Shown here: one piece after another, positions 46,991 to 56,997 of the stretch | Numbering within the stretch: position 1 is the first letter of the stretch | How the letters are laid out: each line of letters begins with the position of its first letter | DNA from: Limnanthes douglasii subsp. nivea | Lineage: Eukaryota > Streptophyta > Magnoliopsida > Brassicales > Limnanthaceae | Length of the DNA: 64,000 bases | Assembly (NCBI GenBank): GCA_036936605.1 | Contig: JAUPFV010000002.1 | Span: 314,728,893 to 314,792,892 of the forward strand | Direction of reading: 5' to 3' | Program-made: the position numbers and the translations under genes | The notes under the pieces: generated by a model | Databases searched by the model: none | What the model was told of the DNA's origin: nothing | What the model saw: the letters and a program-made list of their open reading frames with translations, nothing else

Positions 46991-47224
46991 AGTCTTATCG
47001 CACCCTTAGTGAGACTTAGGGTAGTTATATCGAATCATATGTGCAAAATAATGCGTTATTCTTTGTGAATATATGTGATTAACAATATGATATATGTTGT
47101 AGGAACATGAGTAACTAACATTTATGATGGCTGATTACACACACATTTAAAAAATTGAAAATATATTATACTTAGAATTGTATGCATGATTTATTTAAAA
47201 GGAAAAAATATATGATTTATCAAC

Positions 47225-47500
47225 ATTATATACATTTTCTCCCATAAAGGGAGGAAAACTCCTAAGAAACCTACAAATATGACATGTATGGTATTTATAA
47301 ATCGAAAACTAAACCGGAAACTTTGAAGAAAATAAAGTGTACAACCAAAAAATCTAATTGTCCATTTGAATTAAGAACGTATCTGGCTGATGGACTAGCT
47401 GCTTATTAGCGATTGACTTTTGACAACGGGAAACATGACCATGAACCTTATGTTCATTTAGATGGCCATTCGCAAGTTTGTAGACTCAAAGTGGATTAAT
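47225..47500 (+). pseudogene. Mutator-like transposase N-terminal fragment
   Basis: One frame reads KCTTKKSNCPFELRTYLADG, a stop, RLTFDNGKHDHEPYVHLDGH and S. This is the FAR1/MuDR-type DNA-binding region of plant Mutator-like transposases (T-K--CPF-L, then G-HNHEP--HL-GHS). The preceding ~90 bp fits the region before this domain with stops. It ends at about 47500, where LINE C begins. The catalytic DDE and SWIM domains are absent. Confidence 0.7.
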
Positions 47501-47549
47501 AAGAACTAGTATATAGTTTATATTTCCTTTGTTCGCTGAAAATCTAGAG

Positions 47550-50030
47550 AAACTTGGTTTAAGCTTGGTGATAAGAACTCCAAGTTCTTCCACAGCAGTA
47601 TCTGGGCTCGAAGGGCCCGGAACAAGATCCTTACGATTACTATCCCGGAGGGTTTCTCCAACACAAATCCTTAAATTATCTTCTTCACTTTCTTTAACCA
47701 TTTTTTAATCTTCTGGGCTCCCCTAGTGGAGAACTACCAAGACCCTGGGAGAATCAATTTCCCCATTCATACCTCGGTCCATCTCGGCCTTAAATCTGAA
47801 ATAATAAAACCCATGTTAGATGATAAAATTGCCTCATTTGACATTGATAGTGACAAGGCCCCATGCCGGACGGGTTTAGCGCCACTTTCTTTAAATTTTA
47901 TGGGGCCACACGTGTGCGTTGGGGTTTAAAGTTTTCTCTTCAAGGGAAACATGAACCCCAATTGGAACAAACCCGTAGTTTCCCTTATCCCTAAATGAAA
48001 CTCTCCTTCATCCCCTTCTGATTTTGGACCCATTCCTTGGTGCAATGTTATACATAAGATTGTCTCCAAAATTCTTTCCAATATGATTAAGCCTGCTCTC
48101 CTATTGTTGATTGACCCATCCCAATCGACGTTTGTCATGGGGGCTCTAAATCTGATAATATCCTCCTGAACCAAGACCTTATGCATGGTTATCAGACTAA
48201 TCTTAAAGGTCCTAGATGCACCCTAAAAATCAACCTCGTGAAGGTCTTCGATAACATAAGATGTGAATTTGTGCTTGATATTCTCATTGTTATGGACTTC
48301 CCTCTAACCATGATTAACTATATCATTTAATGTATCACCAACCCCTATTTCTCCATCTGCATTAATGGAAAGTCCTCGAGCTACCTCTAGGGGGAAAGAG
48401 GTATCCGACAAGGAGACCCTCTCTCCCCACAAATGTTTATCATTGTCATGCAGGTCCTTTCCATAATCGTTCAGGAGAAGACCCGGGTCTCATCCTTCGA
48501 TTTTCACTAGAAATATCACAAACTAAAGATCATGAATCTGTGCTTCGCGGTCAACCTCATGATCTTATGTAGAGCCAACACTCAATCAATGAGTCTGATC
48601 CATGAGGGGCTTCAGGAATTTGCGGCTATATCATGCCTTCAATTAAATCCGACCAAGAGTCATGTTTACTTCTCAGGGACCAAGCATAGCACTAAAGTTT
48701 CCATCCTCAACCTCCTCGGCTTGAAGGAGGGCTACTTACCTGCCCAATACCTGGGGGGGGGGGGGTCCCTCTCATTACCTATAGGCTCACTTACAACGAC
48801 TGCATGCATTGGTTCCAAAAAGTCACTAATCGCATTAACTCATGGACTTCCAGGAACCTCTCGTATGGCGGTAGACTCCAACTTATCACATCCGTAATCT
48901 TCGCCAGTCAAGTCTACTAGTCAACTATCTTCATGTTCGAGTCCTAAATGATCTCTCTTCAATCCTCCGTCGGTTTCTCTGGTTGGTCTTTGAGATGAAG
49001 ATCGATAGGGCAAAGATCTTTTGGGAAATAATCACCTTGCCCAAATAAGAGGGCGACCTTGGGATTTCTAAATCAAAAAGTCTGGAATCAGGGGGCTTCC
49101 CTAAAGTTTTTTTGGTCCATATTAACTAATAACAAGAACTCTATATGGACCCAATAGACTCTCGCGGAAAAAATAAAAAACAAAAGCATCTGGACCCTCC
49201 TCACCCCCACCAACGCCAGTTGGAGCTGGAGATAGATTCTCAAGCTTTGTAATTAGGCTGTTAATCTCTATAAATTCCTCTTTGGAAATGGTAAGGATAA
49301 TTTTGTATGGTATGATCTGTGGCTTTTCCCAAACTTTATTGTCAACCGCTTTGGCCCCAACATCTTAAACTTAGCTCGCTTGCGGAACATCAAAAAGGTT
49401 ATTGACCTGAACAACAACGGTATATAGGCCTTACCGAGATAATCAATTCATTTTGTACTCTCCCCCCTTTCTCAGAGAACAACGACACCTTCCTCTGGAT
49501 TCCAAACAAATCCAAGCCACAATTTACTATCAGTAGTACCTATGCTGCCCTAAAGCTTTCTAGGGACAAGGTTGATTGGCCCCCTTGATATGAAATAAAT
49601 ACTTTATTTCTAGACATTCTTTCATCGTTTGGATGGTAATCCACAACAAACTCACCACTACAGACAAAATCATTACATGGAGTCTCGACACATCATCTAC
49701 CTGTGTTTTTTACTCCAGTTGACCCGGAGTTGCTTGAGCATCTTCTTGTTCTCTGCCCTTTCTCTAAATCTATCTGGGAGGCTTTAGCCAGAAATCTCAT
49801 CATCACCTCTTCCCTCTCCTCCTGGGACGTGTGGCTTACGCAGACGAGTACTTGGAATTCTTCCAGGAACAGAAAGGTTACTTATGGAGGACAACTTTCT
49901 GCTATACTATTTACTATATCTGGAGTGAAAGAAACACTAGAATATTCAGAAATAATCAAGCTACCAGCCCTAGTATTACTCATCATGTACTCTCAGATCT
50001 CTGATACCGCTTTAACGAAACTGATGTAAA
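47550..50030 (+). pseudogene. LINE C ORF2: reverse transcriptase and C-terminal domain
   Basis: RT blocks over several frames: PDGFSATFFK (47865), a DMAKAYD-type motif as NLVKVFDNI (about 48234), IRQGDPLSPQMF (about 48400) and the catalytic block as LCFAVNLMIL (48538-48567), where the usual FADD reads FAVN. Thumb-like region LNPTKSHVYFSG follows. The largest open piece is 48532-48897. RT zinc-finger area: HLLVLCPFSKSIWEAL (from about 49738). C-terminus: YIWSERNTRIFRNNQ near 49915-49960, in another frame from the longest open one. Numerous stops; dead. Confidence 0.83.
48753..48765. repeat. G13 homopolymer
   Basis: Thirteen consecutive G within LINE C ORF2, where related elements would have codons for a short Leu-Gly stretch. 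Either a slippage expansion or a sequencing length error. Confidence 0.8.
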
Positions 50031-50100
50031 ACTACCATTGTAATTTGGTTTATTGTATGCATTACAATAGAAAAATATTATAAATATTTTGTCTTTTATC

Positions 50101-50929
50101 TTTTATTTTTCCAATGTTTTCTCATTATTGGGGATGGCTATATGATTACTCCACTTTAATGGCTATGACCACGAGAACATCTTAAATTTAGTTATTTTGT
50201 AGAAAATAAATTTTTCTATGTGTGGGTATATTATGGTTTTTTCCCTTTGAAAAGTATGTTTACGATAGGTTTAGTTCATTTCAATGCTAATGATATGGAA
50301 AGTATAAGCATATCGGCTTCGTCTAATTGGTTCAAGATGAAAATAGTAGACTATAGTCGATACGAATATGATTTTATTAATAAAAATTAAAAACTAAAAA
50401 TTGAAAATTAGTGAAGGGATTAGATCAAAACTTATTCTAAAAATCCAAATGACAAATCTATATATTTATAATTTCAGCTTACCCTCGAACTATGATATTT
50501 TTATATTTTTAATTTATCTATATGCAAAAGATTTTTTTTGTGAAAAAAACATTAAATAAAATAAAATATGTTCATACAAGTACCTAGTACATATCCCGAA
50601 TAGATACATTCGACATAAGGAGGTCGATAGACATGACTCTGCTAAAACAAACATAGTAGGAATGACAAAAACAACAGACATAAACAGAGTAATTAAAATA
50701 ACGTAACAAGGACCATTAGAGCCAACAAAGAGTAACTCCAAAGAAATCCACACCAATAGAAGGCAACAGACGAGACCGGAAAGATATTGTTAGATATCGA
50801 GTATGATATTTTTATATTTTCATTTTACCCACCTAAAAAAATTTAACATCTAACAAGACTACTTGTAGACAACTATCACGTAGATTTTGAAGATTTTTAA
50901 GAAAGTTCAGGGGTGATTATGCGATACGA
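50101..50929. other. non-coding interval
   Basis: No domain recognised. A minus-strand open frame of 80 codons (50514-50756) is hydrophobic and Cys-rich, with no signal peptide plus mature domain pattern that I can name. Likely chance. Confidence 0.5.
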
Positions 50930-51666
50930 GGATTACTTAGTGACAATTTGGTGATACAGAAATCTCTTAGTGTCAATTTTAGAGAGAGAAAGTAAGGGTT
51001 ATTAGATTAAGTAGAGAGAGAAAATATCATATTATTCATCTCGGGATTTGTGAAGCGTGTGTGGTCCTTTTATAGTACAATTGCGGACCCCACACGCTTT
51101 AACTCCTGTTAATTACATCTTTTAGTCCCTACATTTTACTTTCTTCCTATTCTGGCTATTTCTTTATATAGCCTGTACAATTCAGTCCTCACACAGTTTT
51201 CTCTATGCGTTTTCCTCCTATCATACTTTTCCTTTGCTATTTTCTCCTGTCATGTTTCTTCTTCACACTTTTCTCCTTGTCTTTTATTCTTCCTTATCAG
51301 TAGCCCCCCAGTCCTAGTAAAAGTTTTTTTACTGGGACTGAATAATTCTCTGATTTCTCACTTCACGTACCCTCGAATAGTTACTTTTGAAAGGCAGAAA
51401 CCATTTTCCTCGAATATTTTCTTTCTTCGAATTTCCACAATTTCCCTCGAAGCCATAAATCGCTCCTCGAAAAACCTCTCTTCGAATTTCTCCTGATAAC
51501 CGAGTAGCCCCCCAATTCTGGCACTATTTTAGCCATACAGCCCCCCCCCCCCCCCCCCCGACTTTGGCTGTATCAGTGCCCCAAACGATTTCAAATCAAG
51601 GCTAAAAGGGGTGAGAGGATTAATCTTTATCATGACGTCATTAAACAATCACATCTGTCAGCATAT
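50930..51666 (-). mobile_element. Gypsy-type LTR and 3' internal end, minus strand
   Basis: On the minus strand a purine tract GACTGGGGGGCTAC (about 51313-51300) precedes TGATAAGGAAGAATAAAAG (from 51299), the start of an LTR. The LTR has TATA boxes (GGCTATATAAAG near 51168; ACTATAAAAGG near 51070) and runs to about 50930, right end uncertain. Above 51300 the internal part has further GGGGGGCT blocks. Its upstream continuation is cut at 51666 by the mini LTR element and resumes at 52883. Confidence 0.65.
51541..51559. repeat. C19 homopolymer
   Basis: Nineteen consecutive C after CATACAG, within the purine-tract-rich 3' region of the Gypsy relic (G19 on its coding strand). Length should be treated as uncertain. 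Confidence 0.8.
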
Positions 51667-52012
51667 TGATGACACAGCGGAAACAGAAGAAGAAGCAACG
51701 ATAGATGAAACCCTAATCTAAGGGTAACATGATGCAACCCTAATCTAAGGGAAACAAAGAGTGAAATTTTCAGATAAAAAATCTATTATTCCAAAAACTT
51801 CAAAATAACTTAAGGCATAAGAGGCTTTATATAATAGCTTCTCAAAACCCTAAATTTGAATACAAGGAAATAAAATAAATATTCTAAAATAAAATCAAAT
51901 AAAATAAAATCAAATCTTGATATAATTAGATTTGATTTAAATACATAAGATATTTGAATAAAATAAAATAAAATTAAAAAGGCTTTTTGTTTGGACTTTT
52001 TGGGCTACATCA
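51667..52012 (-). repeat. 3' LTR of the mini element
   Basis: 346 bp, TGATGTAGCCC (52012) to CGCTGTGTCATCA (51667) on the minus strand. TATA-like TTATATAAAGCCTC near 51825. About the first 235 bp (minus strand) are identical to the 5' LTR; the differences cluster in the last ~110 bp. Confidence 0.93.
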
Positions 52013-52172
52013 TCCTCTCCTGGTTGACAAGAATTCGTCCTCGAATTCACAGCACCATCACCATCAAGAACCTTAATTATATATTTTATTTTATTCAATC
52101 GTTACATTGGGAATTATAATTGTTAACCTTATCGGAATAAGATAATTCTTCTCGAGTGTTCCTTATTCGAAG

Positions 52173-52415
52173 TCACATTGAAGCCATCCAGTTGAAGGAA
52201 AAAATAGTTTCGAAAACCTTTTCATAGCCTGAAGACAACATCCCCATGTCCAGTTGATGAAAAATAATGGTTTTGAAAACCTCTTCATAGCCTGAGACAG
52301 CATCTCGATAAGCAATTTTTACCTTGATTCGACGATTGGTAGCCAATTTAAACTCCTTCAGTAACCGGTCAATACGATCGTCATTGAAACGGTTGGTATG
52401 CCCCCTCATACTCAA
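52173..52415 (-). CDS. short gag-like ORF of the mini element
   Basis: 80 codons from ATG 52415. Residues ~7-35 (TNRFNDDRIDRLLKEFKL) are charged and helix-forming, as at the start of many plant Gypsy Gag proteins. The second half is a tandem duplication: SGYEEVFKTIIFHQLD and SGYEKVFETIFSFNW, encoded by a ~62 bp repeated segment. The frame is open upstream without an ATG (EDQKDRL). The relative at 61110-61330 preserves DDR.DR, EFKLTTNRQIK and VSGYEEVFET with two one-base changes of frame. Whether it is translated is unknown; it may simply be the leftover of gag in a deleted element. Confidence 0.5.
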   Translation of the reverse strand: MSMRGHTNRFNDDRIDRLLKEFKLATNRRIKVKIAYRDAVSGYEEVFKTIIFHQLDMGMLSSGYEKVFETIFSFNWMASM

Positions 52416-52518
52416 ACGATCTTTCTGATCTTCATGACTGTGTGTTGTTCTCTTCTTTAAACCTTAAATCAGATGAAATCAGGATTCAGAAACATGCTTG
52501 ACCCGTAGCAGGAACTGA

Positions 52519-52531
52519 GGCTCTGATACCA
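52519..52531 (-). promoter_or_regulatory. primer-binding site of the mini element
   Basis: TGGTATCAGAGCC on the minus strand, 3 bp from the 5' LTR: a full match to the plant initiator-Met tRNA primer site. Confidence 0.92.
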
Positions 52532-52534
52532 AAC

Positions 52535-52882
52535 TGATAACGCGACGGAAGTAGAAGACGAAGCAACGATAGATGAAACCCTAATTCAAGGGTAACATGA
52601 TGCAACCCTAATCTAAGGGTAACAAAGAGTGAAATTTTCAGAGATAAAAAATCTATTATTCCAAAAACTTCAAAATAACTTAAGGCATAAGAGGCTTTAT
52701 ATAATAGCTTCTCAAAACCCTAAATTTGAATACAAGGAAATAAAATAAATATTCTAAAATAAAATCAAATAAAATAAAATCAAATCTTGATATAATTAGA
52801 TTTGATTTAAATACATAAGATATTTGAATAAAATAAAATAAAATTAAAAAGGCTTTTTGTTTGGACTTTTTGGGCTACATCA
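52535..52882 (-). repeat. 5' LTR of the mini element
   Basis: 348 bp, TGATGTAGCCC (52882) to CGCGTTATCA (52535) on the minus strand. The last part carries a ~26 bp tandem duplication around AAACCCTAA, typical of the family. Confidence 0.93.
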
Positions 52883-53006
52883 CATATCTTTTTTGAAAAT
52901 GTTATCTATTCCCCTGACATTTTCTGAAAGAAAACTCTTCATCTTCCCCTGACATTTTCTGACAGAAAACTCTTCATCTTCTCCTTGTCTTTTATTCTTC
53001 CTTATC
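52883..53006 (-). mobile_element. continuation of the Gypsy relic, second LTR start
   Basis: After the target duplication the minus-strand host element resumes. Its end (53006-52979) is identical over 28 bp to the LTR start at 51299-51272 (TGATAAGGAAGAATAAAAG...), so this is probably the remnant of the 5' LTR. It contains a 35 bp perfect-but-one tandem duplication at 52911-52945 and 52946-52980. Confidence 0.6.
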
Positions 53007-54589
53007 AAATTCGATGATATATAAAAATAGATAGACAAAATAATCAAAAAATAGTTGGATTCTGAAAAACGATAAATATAAAATATTGATAATGCTAAAA
53101 GAATAATAAAATAAAATGAATATAAATAAAGTTATGATACCCCATGGCGACTACCCAAAATAAAAATAAATCTGGATATTAACATCGCAAAAATAAAAAT
53201 ACAGAACAAAAAGTGTTAAAATTAACATTTTACTCAAAATAAATCACATACAAACTTAAAATAAGATTATAATATTTGGAATATAATAAAGTTAACATTT
53301 ATAATAACAAAACTTATCATGATTTGTTTATGAGATCTATAGAAGATAAATATTATGATTTTATCACGAAGAAGATGCCTCCCTCCATAGACGTAGGAAT
53401 GTATAATCCTAATTCTTTTCATTTTATTTGCGTACTTTAATTTTCTTTTTTTTTAGAATATGCTAAATGCACAAAAGTCGCTTGTATTGTTAGTTTATGA
53501 ATGTGGCACTAGATTCTTTTAATAACAGGAGGTTAGTATTATTATGATTATTATTATTATTTGTTGGAGGGAACCTGCAGCCACTACTCAATAAGTGCCC
53601 ACAAGGTAAACCTTCAATGTGACGCAATAAAATGTAAACCAACGCCACAAGTTAAACCACACAAAGTGACAGACTCAAACCAATAAAGCATTTGTAGAGG
53701 AACTTGAACTCATGACCTTTGGTAATGAGCATGTTAGTATATTTTATATATTATTGATAAAGATTATTTTGTCAATAATAATTTTTTTAATACATGGTAT
53801 TTTTGTTAAAACTAGATCTATATAATTGATGGAATAATTATAGATCAGTATGCTTGATATTTATTTTTGGCCATTGTCATAAGAGAGTCTAATTAATGAG
53901 TAGTTTGGTTAATTGTATTATATATAATAAATAAAATTTGGACATATGGAAGAAAAAGGCTCTGCAAGTCTAAGTGTAGTAACTGGTTTAGATTTGAGAT
54001 TATGAAGGATTGAGGTCCAAATTTCAACCCTAAGACCTGAATTGATAATTTATGGACTAAATTGATAAAAGCAATTTAATGTTTGTGGTCACGATCATAA
54101 AGTCGTAAAAAGTAATTTGGTTTTATAAAACTAAGGATTTTAGTTGCATTTGTCTATATAAGGAAGACTAGAGTCTAGTCATTCATTTAACCTAAACCCC
54201 CAAAAATTAGTCACTCATTTGTTGAGAGGAATATTTACAACTATTTTCACTGCAACAAGAATTATTCTTTAAGAAAACAAAATCAAACAAGATTATAGAT
54301 AACACGAACAAAACTTTAGGTCTATTTTATTCTATGTAATTAGGTAATCATTTGAGAGGTTTTATATTCCAGGTTAGTGATAAACTAACTTGATACGATT
54401 CAATTAGTTTTATTTACAATCTTCTTATATGTGATGTTTCGACAAAATATATCAATCAACAAAAAAACATTAATATAGTTGATATATTTGTGTATATCAT
54501 CTAATTGTGTATTTCTTCACTTTTATTAACCTATTTTTTAGTTTATTGTAAAAATTTGGTAAGTGGCTTTAGTGGGTATTGAAACGACC
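53007..54589. other. AT-rich interval with one possible SINE-like repeat
   Basis: Mostly non-coding AT-rich DNA. 53560-53740 is GC-richer and contains GGGAACCTGCAGCCACTACT, AAGTGCCCACAAGGTAAACC and GAACTTGAACTCATGACCTT, wording I associate with dispersed repeats in other plant genomes; a tRNA-related SINE is possible but no clear A and B boxes were confirmed. From about 54180 there are leader-like CCTAAACCCCCAAAA blocks, possibly another LTR. Confidence 0.35.
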
Positions 54590-55665
54590 CCACTTAATAA
54601 GGAGTTTAAGTAGTGAACTAATTGTAAAAAATTGGTAAGTGGTTTAGTAGTACTATGTGCCTAGCACATTGATTCTTGGGCTTGGGGGCTCATAGGATTT
54701 ATCCAAATATAAAATTCGACCCGAATGATCCATGGATCCGAGAAAAAATATAAATACCCCAACCACCAAAATTAAATGGGTTGGAACATTAAATACAAGC
54801 ATACACTGCATTGCTCTCGCAACTCTCTACAAAAATACTTAATATCAACCAGCTAAAAGATCCTCCCTTTTTTACCCCTAAACCAGATTTTTCCATCACC
54901 AAATTGGCGACCATAGTGAGAGATAAAAGAACCTAAATAGCTTTATTCAAAGTGTTACTTGTAATTCGAAGTTCAGAAATATTTGGGATATGGATGACAA
55001 TATGCAAGAAGTGTTACTTTATTAAAATGAAGGAATAAACGATGAGAATGAGAATGCGACTGTGTCTTATGTCAATCACAACACGAAGGAAATATCATTC
55101 ATTCCAGATGAACGTGATCAATTAAGGGATGAAATTGAAGCTCTGAGAGCCCAAAGACAAGCTGAACGAGCATTGAAAGAAAATTCTTATGCGGGAGGTA
55201 TATCTAAAGATTAGCCTGGGGACAATAACAAACAAAGTGAAAATGATCACTCCTCAAAGTCTCATATTAACTCTAAAAAGAGCATAAAAAAAAGTAATGA
55301 GTGCATCAGATTCTTTTGATAATTCATTTACTGCTTCTGACTCTGATGGGTCTTCTTCATCCAGTAGTGAGCAGGGTCATCAGAAAAAGAAAATAAGGTT
55401 AACCAAGAAACATTCGGCAGATCACGGTATTGAACATCTATTGAGTGATCAATTTGATATCCAGTTCGAACCAGGTATATTTATCACTCCTAATGAATAT
55501 ACAGTATTTAGTCGTAACCATAATTGGTGGCAATCACCTTTGTCCTAAAAAATACTCTCTCGACATGTGCCCAAGAGATTTGACAGCTCCAAAATTGAAA
55601 AGTACGATGAAAGTAAAGACTCTGATAACCACCTCGAGCAGTTCAAAAACTTACATGTTATAGTT
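54590..55665 (+). mobile_element. Gypsy LTR end, primer site and gag fragment
   Basis: TATA box AATATAAATAC (54747-54757) and leader, then TTGGCGACCATAGTG at 54904-54918, close to the TTGGCGCC.T.TGTGG primer region of many plant Gypsy elements. Gag: ERDQLRDEIEALRAQRQAER (about 55110-55170), an acidic Ser-rich block (55297-55380, open frame of 83 codons), then after frame changes PKRFDSSKIEKYDESKDSDN and HLEQFKNL (55571-55655), the Ty3/Gypsy capsid start. The sequence switches to repeat C' at about 55680. Confidence 0.7.
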
Positions 55666-56463
55666 TTGACCATGAAATTTTAGTTGTTTATTTGAAGTTT
55701 GGTTTAAGATGTGATTAATTGATTGTAGTTGTTTGTTTCTTAATTAAGGCACAAACCTTGTTTATATTCAACAGTGATTATAATTTTAGTTTTTTATTCA
55801 AAATGGAAATTGACTCTTATCTTTTCTTAATTTTAGATTTTTGTTGATTGAATATTGGATTTTTGATTGAATAGTTGATTGTTATTGAATGGTATTTAAT
55901 TGAATATTTGATTATTCTTGACTCTCGATTTATATTTATTGAATTAGAGTTGATTTTATATACTAAATTTATACTTCATTATAATTGATTGTTGACATGT
56001 ATAAACTCTCGTTACATTATTTTGTTTCTAATACTAACAGTTGTTTGATCTTTTTGCTTCATTTACACTTCATTCATCATACCTACTAAAACGTAACAGA
56101 AATTCCTTTTACCAAAAATACACCTTTAATTGTTTTGAAATGAGCTTGCCAATTTATATACCTGTAATTGTTGCAAAATATGTAAGTAAATAAAACATTA
56201 TTTGAGTAAATACAAATTTATAAATTTTTAATTTATATACTTGCATTTTTTATGACATAGATAAAACATGTGAGTAAATAAAACATTAATTGTGAGTAAA
56301 TAAAACATTAATTGTTTTTAATTTTTTAATTTATATACTTGCAAGAACAGTTGAAAATGTTGTCCTTTAAAAATGATATAAATTGTCCTTTGATATTATT
56401 CTTACCTAACATACTTTGGAGTATTAATCCAATTATGGAATTATTTTTTCTTGACATTTCCAC

Positions 56464-56997
56464 ATGCGAAGTCTATACACTCTATTTGTTGTGGTAGTTC
56501 ATTCATGGTATATTAAAGTTATGACATCATTACCCTTATTAGAAACAATTATTCGAAGAAGAAAAGTTAAATTTAATTTTCAAATGACATGTTTTGCAAC
56601 TGGTCTAAAATCTGGTCTAAAACCGGTTACAAATATCGTTAAGTGGGGAAGGGATCCTTTTTTTTCTTGGTGATAAATTCAATGAACTATAAAAAGGGAG
56701 AGGAAATTCTTTGTGAAATTTGTTTCGTTACCATTCAGCTTAAGGAAAATGCTTTAGCTATATGGCTGATTGGTTTATGATTGGTTTATGACGCATAATC
56801 AGCTGCTTGCACTCATTTATAGTATTTATTGGTTAAATTACATTAGCACTAGTATCAATGATGATTATGAGCGTTTCACGTTGTGGTATCCCAAACTTTC
56901 TTTCTGTACTGATATGATAAAAAACAAAGCTAATTTCTCTTCGAATTGCCTTGAGGAAGATCATCGCATAGTGAACTATGACGTTGTTTTTAATTGA
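56464..56997 (+). pseudogene. unassigned coding-like block in copy C'
   Basis: Two open pieces in different frames: 56464-56673 (69 codons, with LPLLETIIRRRKVKF and FATGLKSGLKPV) and 56770-56997 (75 codons, with DDYERFTLWYPKLSF and CLEEDHRIVNYDVVFN), the second continuing past a stop as VLKNIDRYCELF. Copy C has matching pieces with different stops. Substitutions between the copies do not destroy the main hydrophobic pattern, hinting at past coding function, but I recognise no domain. It could be a captured host exon or an unusual gag. Confidence 0.4.

Larger units (their letters stand above)
47505..50100 (+). mobile_element. LINE C, 5'-truncated and decayed
   Basis: Begins inside the linker before RT (SRETWFKLGDKNSKFFH at about 47550-47600) and runs to the 3' end of ORF2 near 50030, then an A-rich tail region (ACAATAGAAAAATATT). 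The endonuclease and ORF1 are missing, the usual 5' truncation of LINEs. GC content is clearly higher than in the flanks. It belongs to a third family distinct from LINEs A and B. Confidence 0.85.
51667..52882 (-). mobile_element. complete mini LTR retrotransposon with target duplication
   Basis: 1216 bp, minus strand. 5' LTR 52882-52535, primer site 52531-52519, interior with one 80-codon ORF, purine tract AGGAGAGGA 52021-52013, 3' LTR 52012-51667. Flanking target duplications are perfect: CATAT at 51662-51666 and 52883-52887. It inserted into the Gypsy relic spanning 50930-53006. There is no protease, RT or integrase, so it must be mobilised by another element. Size and plan fit TRIM-like non-autonomous elements, but it keeps a coding-like segment. 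Relatives lie at 60200-64000. Confidence 0.93.

Noticed and set aside
50514..50756. Cys-rich hydrophobic 80-codon frame, considered as a small secreted peptide gene
   Set aside because: No signal peptide followed by a mature Cys motif, no promoter, no splice context.
52535..52650. AAACCCTAA and CCCTAATCTAAGGG words in the mini-element LTRs look like interstitial telomere repeats
   Set aside because: Only two or three imperfect words, always at the same place in the LTR and not in tandem heptamers; they are part of the LTR sequence.
53560..53740. SINE with tRNA-derived head
   Set aside because: Phrases resemble known plant repeats, but A and B boxes and a poly(A) or target duplication were not convincingly found; kept only as a low-confidence remark.
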